Shown here: one piece after another, positions 31,075 to 39,480 of the stretch | Position numbering within the stretch: the stretch's first letter is position 1 | Layout of the letters: every line of letters begins with the position of its first letter | Source: Mesorhizobium sp. M1B.F.Ca.ET.045.04.1.1 | Lineage (GTDB): Bacteria > Pseudomonadota > Alphaproteobacteria > Rhizobiales > Rhizobiaceae | DNA length: 64,000 nt | NCBI RefSeq assembly: GCF_003952465.1 | Contig: NZ_CP034448.1 | Coordinates: 434,001 to 498,000 of the forward strand | Direction of reading: 5' to 3' | Translations under genes and position numbers: made by a program | Notes under the pieces: model-generated | The model's input: only the letters and a program-made list of their open reading frames with translations | Databases searched by the model: none | What the model was told of the DNA's origin: nothing

Positions 31075-31461
31075 TTACTCGCCGTTGTTCAGCGAAAGCA
31101 GCGGCGTGGCCGGCGCGTATGATTCGTAGCCGTCGCCATCGGCGACGCTGAAGGTGACGATCGGATCAGTGCCGTTCTCGCTGAAGGCGACCGAGCCATC
31201 GGCCTGCTCGCGCCAGAATTTCACGCGTTCGATGCCGGGCATCAGCTTGTGGCAGTTCGGTGCGACGCGGAGCAGCGACAAGCCGTCCGATAGCTCGGCG
31301 CCGCGCTGGACGGCGCAGGCCGCTTCGTCACCATTGGCCGTCAACCGATAGGTGCCGGATGGGGCAGCTTCTTCGGCCGCGCTCCGGCCATCGCCGCCAT
31401 GCAGGAACTGCGCGCCCCCGAACAACGCAACCGACGCAACCAACCCGGCCAACAGCTTCAC
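31075..31461 (-). CDS. Small secreted protein, AprI/Inh-like protease inhibitor candidate
   Basis: This 128-residue protein begins with a signal-like hydrophobic stretch (KLLAGLVASVALFGGAQFLHGG). I prefer the GTG at 31461 with an AGAGGCAGG site; a TTG at 31479 is possible. The mature part has GTYRLTANGDEAACAVQ, a second cysteine in VAPNCHKL, a FWREQADGSVAFSENG segment and a C-terminal YAPATPLLSLN. Two cysteines and the beta-barrel-like pattern resemble the AprI/Inh metalloprotease inhibitor family, but the match is weak. Confidence 0.5.
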   Translation of the reverse strand: MKLLAGLVASVALFGGAQFLHGGDGRSAAEEAAPSGTYRLTANGDEAACAVQRGAELSDGLSLLRVAPNCHKLMPGIERVKFWREQADGSVAFSENGTDPIVTFSVADGDGYESYAPATPLLSLNNGE

Positions 31462-31477
31462 CCTGCCTCTCCGTACC

Positions 31478-31545
31478 AAAGCGCGTCGCGCGGCTCTTCT
31501 GGTCCATGCATGTCGCCGTCCGCGAACTTAGGCGACATGCATAAC
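31478..31545. repeat. Palindromic element, ATGCATGTCG family (copy 3)
   Basis: ATGCATGTCGCC (31506-31517) pairs perfectly with GGCGACATGCAT (31531-31542). It is preceded by AAAGCGCGTCGCGC (31478-31491), as in the 8771 copy. It lies in the gap between the inhibitor-like gene and the hydroxyacid dehydrogenase. Confidence 0.75.
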
Positions 31546-31598
31546 GAAGTATGCACAATGATTCCGAATGGTTAACCAGGCGCTAACAATGCGGCTTG

Positions 31599-32582
31599 TC
31601 AGGCGCGCGGCTTGACGCTGATCGTCTCCGGCACCGGGGTCAGCGGCCGGCGCTGGCCGAACCAGGAGATCAGATTGTCGACGCACAGATCGGCCATGGC
31701 CCGGCGTGTATGGTCCGACGCCGAGCCGACATGCGGCAGGAGCGAGGTGTTGGGCGCGTCGAGCAAGGCCTGAGGCACGTTCGGTTCGTCGGCAAACACA
31801 TCGAGCCCGGCGGCGGCGATTGCGCCCTTCTCGAGGGCGGCGGCGAGGGCCGCCTCGTCCACCGTGCTGCCGCGGCCGATATTGACGAAGACGCCGTTCG
31901 GACCCAGCGCCGACAGGATCTCGGCATTGATGGCCTTCTCCGTCGATGCACCGCCCGGGGCGATGCAAATCAGCGTATCGACCGCTTCGGCCAAGCCCTT
32001 CAGCGTCGCATGGTATTCGTAAGGCAGGCCCTCGACCTTGCGGCGATTGTGGTAGGCGATCGGCAGGCCAAAGGCCTCGATACGGTGCGCGACGGCAAGG
32101 CCGATGCGGCCCATGCCGAAGATGCCAATGGTCCGGCCGCGCAAGGTGAGCCGGCTCAGGCGATAATTGCCCTTCTTCACCCAGTCGCCGTCGCGCAGCC
32201 ATTTCTCGGCGGCATACATTTCGCGTACCGTGTTGATCAACAGCCCGATCGTGGTGTCGGCGACCTCTTCGGTCAGCACGTCCGGCGTGTTGGTGACCAT
32301 CACGCCGCGCTTCGCCGCGTGACCGGCGTCGACCGAATCATAGCCGACGCCGAAATTGGCGATGATTTCGAGATTGGGCAGCGCGTCGATCACGGCCGCG
32401 TTGATGCCGCCGAAGCAGGCGATGCCGCGCACCGCTTCACGCATCTCGCCGGTGACCAGCGACGGGTCGGCGCGCTCGATCCGCACACGCTGGAACGCCT
32501 TGTCGATCCGGCCGATCGCATGGTCGTTGAAATGACCCGGCACCAGGATGGCGACCGGGAGCTTCGCTTCAGCTTTTGTCAT
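31599..32582 (-). CDS. D-isomer-specific 2-hydroxyacid dehydrogenase (glyoxylate/hydroxypyruvate reductase-like)
   Basis: This 327-residue NAD(P)-dependent enzyme has the Rossmann motif GIFGMGRIGLAVAHRI near residue 152. Catalytic Arg is in NIGRGSTVDE, Glu in DVFADEP and His in LLPHVGSAS, which is the complete triad for reduction of 2-keto acids such as glyoxylate and hydroxypyruvate. Its start overlaps the end of the upstream LacI gene by four bases, so the regulator and enzyme form one leftward operon. Confidence 0.9.
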   Translation of the reverse strand: MTKAEAKLPVAILVPGHFNDHAIGRIDKAFQRVRIERADPSLVTGEMREAVRGIACFGGINAAVIDALPNLEIIANFGVGYDSVDAGHAAKRGVMVTNTPDVLTEEVADTTIGLLINTVREMYAAEKWLRDGDWVKKGNYRLSRLTLRGRTIGIFGMGRIGLAVAHRIEAFGLPIAYHNRRKVEGLPYEYHATLKGLAEAVDTLICIAPGGASTEKAINAEILSALGPNGVFVNIGRGSTVDEAALAAALEKGAIAAAGLDVFADEPNVPQALLDAPNTSLLPHVGSASDHTRRAMADLCVDNLISWFGQRRPLTPVPETISVKPRA

Positions 32583-33601
32583 TGACGCTCCACCGGCTTG
32601 CCGGTGGACTGGCGCACGTGCAGCTCCGGCTTGATCAGTTCCTGCGAGGGGCGCACAGCCTGCCCGTTCAGCTTGTCGAGCAGCGCGCTGGCGGCGCGGC
32701 GGCCGACCTCGCGCTGGCCATTCCAGACCGTTGTCAATGCCGGAGTTGCGATTGCGGCCTCCTCGAGATCGTCATAGCCGGTGACCGAGATGTCGACGCC
32801 CGGCACGAGACCAGCCCGCGCAATGCCGTTCATCAGTCCGATGGCGACGAGATCATTCCAGCAGCAGGCGGCGGTCGGCTTGTCTTTCAGCGCCAAAAAC
32901 TGTCCTGCGGCCTCGAAACCGGCCTGCTTGGTGCGCGGGCCGGCAATGCGCCAGGTCGGTTTCACCTCCAGCCCGGCCGCCTCCATGGCGTGGACATAGC
33001 CCTGGTAGCGGTCGCGGCCGGTCGAGGTCTGGTCGGTGCCGCCGATCATGGCGATGCGTTTGTGGCCGAGCGAGATCAGGTGATTGGTGGCAAGGCCGGT
33101 GCCATAGGCGTCATCGCCGCGAAACACCGGAACGCCGGCGCCCTCGACCGTGCGCGCGATCAGCACCGCCGGCAGGCCGTTCTCCTCGGCCATGATGATG
33201 TCCTCGGCCGGCGTGCCGATGGCCGGCGACATGATGACGCCGTCGGCGCCGAGCTGCAGCAGCGTGTCGATGAATGTGCGCTGCTTTTCGAGCTGATCGT
33301 AATGATTGGAGAGGATGAACGTCTGGCGGCTGCGGTCGAGCTCGCTTTCGATCGAGCGCAGGATCTCGGCGAAGAACGGGTTCATGATGTCGTGCACGAC
33401 GACGCCGACAATGCCGGAGCGCGAGGTGCGCAACGAGGCGGCGCGGCGGTTGTAAATATAGCCGATGGCGCGGGCATGCTCCTTGATGCGATCGCGCGTG
33501 GAGCCGGCGACCAGCGGGCTGTCGCGCAGCGCCAGCGATACCGTTGCCGTGGAGACGCCGAGCGCATCCGCGATCGTCGAAAGCTTGATCTTCTGTGCCA
33601 G
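32579..33601 (-). CDS. LacI-family transcriptional regulator, probable CTG start
   Basis: The first conventional start (TTG at 33433) would remove the DNA-binding domain. In the same frame upstream the sequence encodes AQKIKLSTIADALGVSTATV, a textbook LacI helix-turn-helix with the hinge RDRIKEHARAIGYIYN, followed by the periplasmic-binding-like domain. The only likely start is CTG at 33601-33599, seven bases after GGGGGA. This gives 340 residues, the family norm. It probably regulates itself and the hydroxyacid dehydrogenase through the palindrome at 33620. The frame is closed by a TAA upstream, so no ATG is available. Confidence 0.88.
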   Translation of the reverse strand: MAQKIKLSTIADALGVSTATVSLALRDSPLVAGSTRDRIKEHARAIGYIYNRRAASLRTSRSGIVGVVVHDIMNPFFAEILRSIESELDRSRQTFILSNHYDQLEKQRTFIDTLLQLGADGVIMSPAIGTPAEDIIMAEENGLPAVLIARTVEGAGVPVFRGDDAYGTGLATNHLISLGHKRIAMIGGTDQTSTGRDRYQGYVHAMEAAGLEVKPTWRIAGPRTKQAGFEAAGQFLALKDKPTAACCWNDLVAIGLMNGIARAGLVPGVDISVTGYDDLEEAAIATPALTTVWNGQREVGRRAASALLDKLNGQAVRPSQELIKPELHVRQSTGKPVERQ

Positions 33602-33619
33602 CCCTTGGTCCCCCGGACT

Positions 33620-33634
33620 TTTAAACTGTTTAAA
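33620..33634. promoter_or_regulatory. Perfect palindrome upstream of the LacI gene, candidate operator
   Basis: TTTAAAC-T-GTTTAAA is a perfect 7+1+7 palindrome 19 bases upstream of the proposed LacI start. LacI-family operators are typically short palindromes, and auto-regulation of the two-gene operon would place one here. Confidence 0.55.
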
Positions 33635-33663
33635 TGGGGCTTATGCCATCGATCGGAGGCAAA

Positions 33664-34605
33664 TCAAAGTTTTTTCGCCAGGGTCTCGGCCTCGGTGTCC
33701 AGCGAGGCGGAATTGCGCAGGCGCAGCCTGTGCTCGCGATGGATGATGTAGAGGCCACTGGCGACGATGATGGCCGCTCCGAGCAGCGTCCAGCGGTCGG
33801 GAAGCTGGTGGAAGATCAGCCAGCCGGAAATGATCATCCACACCATCTGCGAATAGGGGTAAGGCGCGAGAGCCGTCGTCGTCGCCAGGCGATAGGCCTG
33901 GACGAGCAGCCAATGACCGCCGGCGCCGAAGACGCCGAGCATCAGCAGGATCGCCCAGTGCCAGCCATCCTGAGGAAGAGACAATGAGAAGGGCAGCATC
34001 GGCAGGAGCAGCACCGCCGGCGCCAGCGCCGAGAACAGGATCAGGCTCTCCGATGTTTCGCTGGCCGACATGCGCCGGGTCATGATGACGTAAAAGGAGT
34101 TCGACAGCATCGAGCCGAGCGCGAAGAGATGGCCGATGCCGAAGACGCCGACGCCGGGCCGGGTGATGATCAAAACGCCGACGAAGCCGGTGAGAATCGC
34201 CAGCCAGCGCCGCCAGCCCGCCCATTCGCCGAGCAGCGGTCCGGCCAATGCGGTGATCACCATCGGGCCGAAGAAATAGATCGAGGTGGTTTCGGCGAGC
34301 TGCAGGGTCCTGAGCGCCAGGATGTTGAACATGGTCGAGCCGAACAGGAGGCATCCGCGCAAAATGTGCGCCGGCAGGTTGTTGGCGCGGAAGCGCGACG
34401 GTTCGCGCCAGCCGCGCAGGAAGACGCCGACAAGCAGGACATGGATGGCGAAGCGGGTCCAGGCGACGATCAGCGCCGAGACGCCGGCCAGCACCAGATA
34501 TTTGCTCGAGGTGTCGAGAAAGGTGAAGCAGACATAGACGCAAAGCATCAAAAGCATCGCCGCGGGCGGCGTTGCGCTGTCGTCGTGGATTTTGGGAGTG
34601 TTCAA
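33664..34605 (-). CDS. EamA/DMT-family transporter
   Basis: This 313-residue inner-membrane protein has about ten spans in two EamA repeats (repeat 1 from about 20 to 150, repeat 2 from about 160 to 300). Examples are RGCLLFGSTMFNILALRTLQLAETTSIYFFGPMVITALAGPLLGE and TTTALAPYPYSQMVWMIISGWLIFHQLP. Family members export amino acids or other metabolites. I chose the TTG at 34605 (NTPKIHDDSATPP); the longer frame upstream is not protein-like. It stands alone, and its 3' end is about 30 bases from the operator of the LacI gene. Confidence 0.85.
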   Translation of the reverse strand: MNTPKIHDDSATPPAAMLLMLCVYVCFTFLDTSSKYLVLAGVSALIVAWTRFAIHVLLVGVFLRGWREPSRFRANNLPAHILRGCLLFGSTMFNILALRTLQLAETTSIYFFGPMVITALAGPLLGEWAGWRRWLAILTGFVGVLIITRPGVGVFGIGHLFALGSMLSNSFYVIMTRRMSASETSESLILFSALAPAVLLLPMLPFSLSLPQDGWHWAILLMLGVFGAGGHWLLVQAYRLATTTALAPYPYSQMVWMIISGWLIFHQLPDRWTLLGAAIIVASGLYIIHREHRLRLRNSASLDTEAETLAKKL

Positions 34606-34718
34606 GTTCAGGCCGGAGGAAAGGTAGACCCCACCCTTTTGCGGCAATCGCCACCGGCCAGCAAGCCAAAAGCGACTGGCCCAACAAGCGCACCGAACAG
34701 GCTTAGAGCGCACTGCTG

Positions 34719-34754
34719 TTGGCGATTGGCAGGAACGTTCCTCGCAGTCGCCAA
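34719..34754. terminator. Hairpin downstream of the DUF2000 gene
   Basis: TTGGCGA (34719-34725) pairs with TCGCCAA (34748-34754), and a perfect AGGAACGTTCCT palindrome lies at the centre. No clear U-tract is present. It could end transcription of the leftward DUF2000 gene or be a regulatory site for the EamA gene. Confidence 0.35.
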
Positions 34755-34799
34755 TCCTGAAGGCGGAGCAAGGATCAAAGCCATCCCTACTCCCCTGAA

Positions 34800-35207
34800 T
34801 CACGCATGCATGCGGGCGCCCTTGGTGATCTTGTCGACGAGCTTCTTTTCGGCGCGCAGCGCGATGCCGACCACCTTGGCGTCGTCAGGCGCGAATTCGG
34901 CGAAGACGGCGCGGTTGGCCACGTCATGGCCGGTCGAGAACATCTCCTCGACATAGGCGGATGTCGTCACGCCGCGCTCGAGGGCCCTGCGGTGGATGAT
35001 GCTGAGCGTCGGCCCATCCGCCGACAGCACGATGACGGGCTGGATCGATAGCGGATTGAAGAGATTGCCGGCGCTATCGCGATAGGGTTCGCCGATGATC
35101 TCAGGGAACTGCGCGACGATGCCGCTGGTCAGGAAGGCGGTGACGTTGAGCTTCTGCCAGACGGCGAGGTCTTCCCTCAGAACGATTGCAAATTTCGTGT
35201 CGAACAC
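34800..35207 (-). CDS. DUF2000 family protein
   Basis: This 135-residue protein starts at GTG 35207 (FDTKFAIVLREDLAVWQKLNVTAFLTSG), matching the usual N-terminus of DUF2000 proteins. The rest (GEPYRDSAGNLFNPLSIQPVIVLSADG, AYVEEMFSTGHDVANRAVFAEF) fits the family throughout. The fold resembles peptidyl-tRNA hydrolase 2, but the function is unknown. It diverges from an AraC regulator 38 bases away, and such pairs occur often, so the AraC protein probably controls it. Confidence 0.88.
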   Translation of the reverse strand: MFDTKFAIVLREDLAVWQKLNVTAFLTSGIVAQFPEIIGEPYRDSAGNLFNPLSIQPVIVLSADGPTLSIIHRRALERGVTTSAYVEEMFSTGHDVANRAVFAEFAPDDAKVVGIALRAEKKLVDKITKGARMHA

Positions 35208-35245
35208 CAAAATTGAGACTCCGGATGGTCCAAGAAGGGCATGTG

Positions 35246-36130
35246 ATGGCGCACGGTCTAGGCGATGAGGCGCTGGAAGGTCTTGAACGTTCGTGCGCTG
35301 AGGACGACCGGATCGTTTCGGCGCCGGGCGCCACCGGCCTCGAGCGCATCGAGGCGCGCTTCCACGGCAATGCCTTCGACCTGCACCGCCACGACACCTA
35401 TGCCATCGGCGTGACGCTCGATGGCGTGCAGCGCTTCCACTATCGGGGCGCCGTGCGGCACAGCCTGCCCGGCCAGGTGATCGTGCTGCATCCCGACGAA
35501 TTGCACGACGGCGGCGCCGGCACGGAGGACGGCCTGCGCTACAGGATCCTCTATCTGGAACCGTCGCTGCTCTCCGACTGCCTTGGTGGCGCGCCGCTGC
35601 CTTTCGTGCCCGATGCCGTGGTGAGCGATCCGGCCTTGCGCGACACGCTGCTGTCGGCGCTAACGCCGCTCGACGAGGAGCTCGACGATTTGTTCGTCGC
35701 CGATTTCATTGCGCAGCTGGCGCGACAATTGAAGCGCCATGCCGGACAGCCGGCAAAACCGATGGGCAGGACGGCCTGGCGGGCGGCGGCACTTGCCCGC
35801 GACTATCTGGAAGAAAATGCCGAACGGCCGGTGCGCTCCGACGAGCTGGAAGCCGTCACCGGCCTCGACCGCTATGCGCTGTCACGCCATTTCCGCGCGA
35901 CCTATTCGACCAGCCCGCATCGCTTCCTGTTGATGCGCCGGCTGCAGCGGGCGCGGCGCATGATCGAGACGGGGGAGCCGCTTGCCGAAACAGCTGTTGC
36001 GGCCGGCTTCAGCGATCAGAGCCATTTCAACCGGCATTTCAAGAAGGCGTTCGGGCTGACGCCGGGACGCTGGGCGGCGCTGGTAAGCGCGACGCGCAGC
36101 GTCGTCGCTCAATCGCGAGACGTCCGGTGA
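35246..36130 (+). CDS. AraC-family transcriptional regulator
   Basis: This 294-residue regulator has an N-terminal cupin-like sensor domain (FDLHRHDTYAIGVTLDGVQRFHYRG, then PGQVIVLHPDELHDG). The C-terminal double helix-turn-helix is LDRYALSRHFRATYSTSPHRFLLMRRLQRARRMI and AVAAGFSDQSHFNRHFKKAFGLTPGRW. I chose the ATG at 35246 because GAAGGG lies seven bases upstream; an ATG at 35225 is possible. It is divergent from the DUF2000 gene, its likely target. Confidence 0.92.
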   Translation: MAHGLGDEALEGLERSCAEDDRIVSAPGATGLERIEARFHGNAFDLHRHDTYAIGVTLDGVQRFHYRGAVRHSLPGQVIVLHPDELHDGGAGTEDGLRYRILYLEPSLLSDCLGGAPLPFVPDAVVSDPALRDTLLSALTPLDEELDDLFVADFIAQLARQLKRHAGQPAKPMGRTAWRAAALARDYLEENAERPVRSDELEAVTGLDRYALSRHFRATYSTSPHRFLLMRRLQRARRMIETGEPLAETAVAAGFSDQSHFNRHFKKAFGLTPGRWAALVSATRSVVAQSRDVR

Positions 36131-36203
36131 TGTCGCTGAGGCGCGACGCGCAGCGTCGTCGCCCTTTCCGCTGAGCCGCCGATGCTTGGGTGGCGCGTGA
36201 AGC

Positions 36204-36314
36204 GGCTAAGCGGCGATGCTGCGCATCGCGCTTGCGTCGCTCGAGACGACGCTTACGCGTCGCTCGTGGGTCACCAACGTCTCGCGGTTAAGCGACGATG
36301 CTGCGCATCGCGCT
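36204..36314. repeat. Imperfect direct repeat with internal hairpins
   Basis: A 29-base unit containing GCGATGCTGCGCATCGC occurs at 36204-36232 and again, with two substitutions, at 36286-36314. Each unit carries a CGATGC/GCATCG hairpin. The surrounding 36089-36260 also repeats GCGACGCGCAGCGTCGTCGC. The repeats lie between the convergent AraC and MarR genes and may act in termination. Confidence 0.6.
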
Positions 36315-36320
36315 CACGCG

Positions 36321-36794
36321 TCACGCTTCATCCAGCTCCGCGTCATCGTCCAGGAGGATCAGCTCCTCGTTGGAGAGGTTCGCCTCGACGCGGGCGAGCA
36401 GCTTGAACAGCGCCTTCTGGTCCTTCTTGTCGAGGCCCTTCAGCGCCTGCTTTTCGGTCTTCTTGACCGACTTCTCGATGGCGCGGATGGTCTCGCGGCC
36501 GGTATCGGTCAAAAAGATGTGGGCCTGGCGGGCATCGGCATTGGAGGCGCGCTTTTCGAGGAAACCCTGCGCCTGCAGCCTGTTGATGGTCTTGGTGATG
36601 GTCGGCGGGCGCACACCGAGCTTGCCGGCGAGATTGCCCGGCGTCTGGCCGTCCTCCCGGTCGAGCGCCAGCATGATCTGGTCCTGGCCGGCATAAAAGC
36701 CGTGCGCCAGGAGCCGCGCCGCAAGCGCTGTACGTGCAAGCCGCGCCGCCGAATGCAGCCGGCTCATTGTCGCTGTCTTGTCCGCCTTGGCCAT
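36321..36794 (-). CDS. MarR-family transcriptional regulator
   Basis: This 157-residue winged-helix regulator has GQDQIMLALDREDGQTPGNLAGKLGVRPPTITKTINRLQAQGFLEKR for the recognition region and ASNADARQAHIFLTDTGRETIRAIEKS for the wing. The C-terminus is acidic (LILLDDDAELDEA). Both the target and ligand are unknown. It diverges from the CobW gene across 381 bases without an evident operator. Confidence 0.9.
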   Translation of the reverse strand: MAKADKTATMSRLHSAARLARTALAARLLAHGFYAGQDQIMLALDREDGQTPGNLAGKLGVRPPTITKTINRLQAQGFLEKRASNADARQAHIFLTDTGRETIRAIEKSVKKTEKQALKGLDKKDQKALFKLLARVEANLSNEELILLDDDAELDEA

Positions 36795-37175
36795 GGTCTT
36801 TCCCTCTTCGGCCGAACCGGCGCGGGCAGCATAGAGGCTGTCCGACGGCTGGCAAATGACGATTTAAAGAGGCCGGCTTGCAGAACGCTTTGCCGGCAAG
36901 CAATTGCGGCGCCCGCGCAGGTGATGCCAGATGTTTATTTCAGTTAGATGACAAACGACTTTTGAACCGGCGAGATTCACAGCGGAAAGCCTGCATGGGC
37001 GAGATGACACCCGTGCGCGCCCTCCGCCTGGCCGCATCGAGCACCGCTATTCCATCCTCGACACCCGCGCCGATCGGGGGCCAGCTGGCCCATCGGTTTG
37101 GCGCGTGCAAAAGCGCGGCTCACACCCTATATGAGGCCGACAAATCCTTCGAGGCACAGATTTTCGAGGCAACCC
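36795..37175. other. 381-base gap between marR-like and cobW-like genes
   Basis: I see no gene here. It must contain promoters for the divergent genes. I looked for a zinc-uptake-regulator box near the CobW start and did not find a convincing one. A GCCGGCTTGC/GCCGGCAAGC pair near 36872-36900 is the only notable symmetry. Confidence 0.4.
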
Positions 37176-38216
37176 ATGAGCGATGCACAGACGCAGATCC
37201 CCGTAACCGTTCTCACCGGCTATCTCGGCGCGGGCAAGACGACGCTGCTCAACCGCATCCTGTCGGAGAACCACGGCAGGCGCTACGCCGTCATCGTCAA
37301 CGAGTTCGGCGAGATCGGCATCGACAACGACCTGATCGTCGAATCCGACGAGGAAATCTACGAGATGAACAATGGCTGCGTGTGCTGCACGGTGCGCGGT
37401 GACCTGATCCGCGTCGTCGAAGGCCTGATGCGGCGGCCCGGCCGTTTCGACGCCATCGTCGTCGAGACCACGGGCCTCGCCGATCCGGTTCCGGTGGCGC
37501 AGACCTTCTTCATGGACGACGACGTGCGCTCCAAGACCAAGCTCGACGCGGTGGTGGCGCTGGTCGACGCCAAGCACCTGCCGCTGCGGCTCAAGGACTC
37601 CAAGGAAGCCGAGGACCAGATCGCCTTCGCCGATGTGGTGGTGCTGAACAAGACCGATCTCGTCACGCTGGAAGAGCTCGAAAAGGTCGAGGCGACGATC
37701 CGCGCCATCAACCCGGCGGCCAGGATCCATCGCACGGAGCGCGCCGGCGTGGCGCTGGGCGAGGTGCTCGACCGCGGCGCCTTCGACCTTTCCCGCGCGC
37801 TGGAGAACGACCCACATTTCCTCGAGGCGCACGATCATGATCACGACCATGACCACCATCATCACGATCATGACGGGCACGATCACCATCATCACGACCA
37901 TGCTTCGGATATCCACGACGTGACGGTGAAGTCGGTGTCGCTGCGCGGCGGCGAGATGGACCCGAAGAAGTTCTTTCCCTGGATCGAGAAGGTGACCCAG
38001 ATGGAGGGTCCGAACATCCTGCGGCTGAAAGGCATCATCGCACTCAAGGGCGACGACGACCGCTATGTCCTGCAAGGCGTGCACATGATCCTCGAAGGCG
38101 ACCACCAGCGCGCCTGGAAGGACGGCGAGAAGCACGAGAGCCGGCTGGTGTTCATTGGCCGCGATCTCGACGCCGAGCGGCTCAGGAAGAGTTTTGAAGC
38201 CTGCCAGGCGGCTTGA
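37176..38216 (+). CDS. CobW/COG0523-family GTP-binding metal chaperone with His-rich loop
   Basis: This 346-residue G3E GTPase has Walker [17 protein letters not shown] (about 14-29), the metal-binding CxCC motif [13 protein letters not shown], Walker [11 protein letters not shown] and the guanine motif NKTD. Between about 219 and 243 it has a histidine/aspartate run with roughly fourteen histidines, which likely buffers zinc or nickel. The C-terminal CobW_C domain follows. The start at 37176 has a GAGG site; the longer upstream frame is not conserved-looking. It probably delivers metal to client enzymes. A WD40 protein follows across a palindromic element. Confidence 0.92.
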   Translation: MSDAQTQIPVTVLTGYLGAGKTTLLNRILSENHGRRYAVIVNEFGEIGIDNDLIVESDEEIYEMNNGCVCCTVRGDLIRVVEGLMRRPGRFDAIVVETTGLADPVPVAQTFFMDDDVRSKTKLDAVVALVDAKHLPLRLKDSKEAEDQIAFADVVVLNKTDLVTLEELEKVEATIRAINPAARIHRTERAGVALGEVLDRGAFDLSRALENDPHFLEAHDHDHDHDHHHHDHDGHDHHHHDHASDIHDVTVKSVSLRGGEMDPKKFFPWIEKVTQMEGPNILRLKGIIALKGDDDRYVLQGVHMILEGDHQRAWKDGEKHESRLVFIGRDLDAERLRKSFEACQAA

Positions 38217-38234
38217 TTTCCAAGCCTTGCAACG

Positions 38235-38366
38235 TTAGCGCTGCCCCTCATCCGCCTGCCGGCACCTTCTCCCCGTGAAGAACGGGGAGAAGGGACGCGC
38301 TGCAACGCAGGCGATCCCCTCTCCCCGTCCTTACGGGGAGAGGGTAAGGGTGAGGGGCAGCGCTAA
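38235..38366. repeat. Long palindromic element, CTCCCCGT variant of the TTCTCCCC family (copy 2)
   Basis: The ends form a perfect 16-base inverted repeat (TTAGCGCTGCCCCTCA, 38235-38250, and its complement, 38351-38366). Internal CTTCTCCCCGT...ACGGGGAGAAG and CTCTCCCCGT...ACGGGGAGAG hairpins lie in each half. The copy at 44598 is the same sequence in reverse orientation. It lies between two same-strand genes, so it may process or stabilise the shared transcript. Confidence 0.85.
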
Positions 38367-38385
38367 ACTCGAATGGAATGATCTC

Positions 38386-39360
38386 GTGCCCACAGTCGCT
38401 CCGCTTGATCTCGAAGGCCATTGCGTCGCAGCCGTCTTCCTCGGCGACGTGCCGCATTTCGCATTGGCCGACGGCGCGATCCATCGGCTCGACAATGGGC
38501 ACAAGACCGTGCAAGCCAATGACGGGCTGCTCGCTGCCTTCCATGACGCGGCGAACGACCGGCTGATCACCGGCGGCGAGGACGGCAGGGTGTTTGCCGT
38601 GAAAGCCGGCGGCGAGGCGAGCGAACTTGCCAGCGCCGGCAGGAAATGGATCACCAGTGTTGCCGCCGGGCCGCAAGGCGCGATCGCCTATGCGTCGGGC
38701 AAGGCCGCCTTCGTCCGTTTCGCCGACGGCAAGACCAAGGAATTTTCGCATCCGCGCTCGGTCGAGGGGCTCGCCTTCTCGCCCAAAGGGATGCGCTTCG
38801 CCGTCGCCCGCTACAATGGCGCGACGCTGCATTTCCCGGCGGCCGAGGGCAAGCCTGTCGAACTCGAATGGGCCGGCGCCCACACCGGCATCACTTTTTC
38901 GCCGGACGGCGCTTTCCTCATCACCACCATGCAGGAGAACGCGCTGCATGGCTGGAAACTGGCTGACGGCAAGCACATGCGCATGAGCGGCTATCCAGGC
39001 AAGGTGAAGAGCCTGTCGTGGTCGCCCAAGGGCAAATGGCTGGCGAGCTCCGGCGCGCCAGCGGCGATCGTCTGGCCGTTCGCCAGCAAGGACGGCCCCA
39101 TGGGCAAGGCGCCGCTGGAACTCGGCACGCGCGGCAACACCATGGTCACCTGCGTTGCCTGCCATCCAAGCCAGGAAGTCACAGCCATCGGCTACGAGGA
39201 CGGCATGGTGATTGCGGCGCGCTTTGCCGATGCCAAGGAAGTGCTGCTGCGCCGCCCCGGCAAAGGCGCCATCACCTCGATGATGTGGGACAAGGAAGAG
39301 CGCCGCATCGTCTTCGGAAGTGCGGCGGGTGATTGCGGCGTGATAGACATCACGGCTTAA
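38386..39360 (+). CDS. WD40-repeat protein
   Basis: This 324-residue protein is built of beta-propeller blades with repeated hydrophobic/GxDGxxxx units such as [52 protein letters not shown] and [18 protein letters not shown] chose the GTG at 38386. An open frame in phase runs upstream to a GTG at 38275 inside the palindromic element, and its translation (SPRPYGERVRVRG) is element-derived. Partner proteins are unknown; proximity to CobW suggests metal homeostasis, and this pair recurs in related genomes from memory. Confidence 0.85.
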
Positions 39361-39467
<107 letters not shown>

Positions 39468-39480
39468 AACGAGGGGCTTC

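Noticed and set aside
37176..38216. Cobalamin biosynthesis locus
   Set aside because: The CobW-family name suggests it, but the His-rich CxCC GTPase with a WD40 neighbour and no cob genes indicates a metal chaperone.
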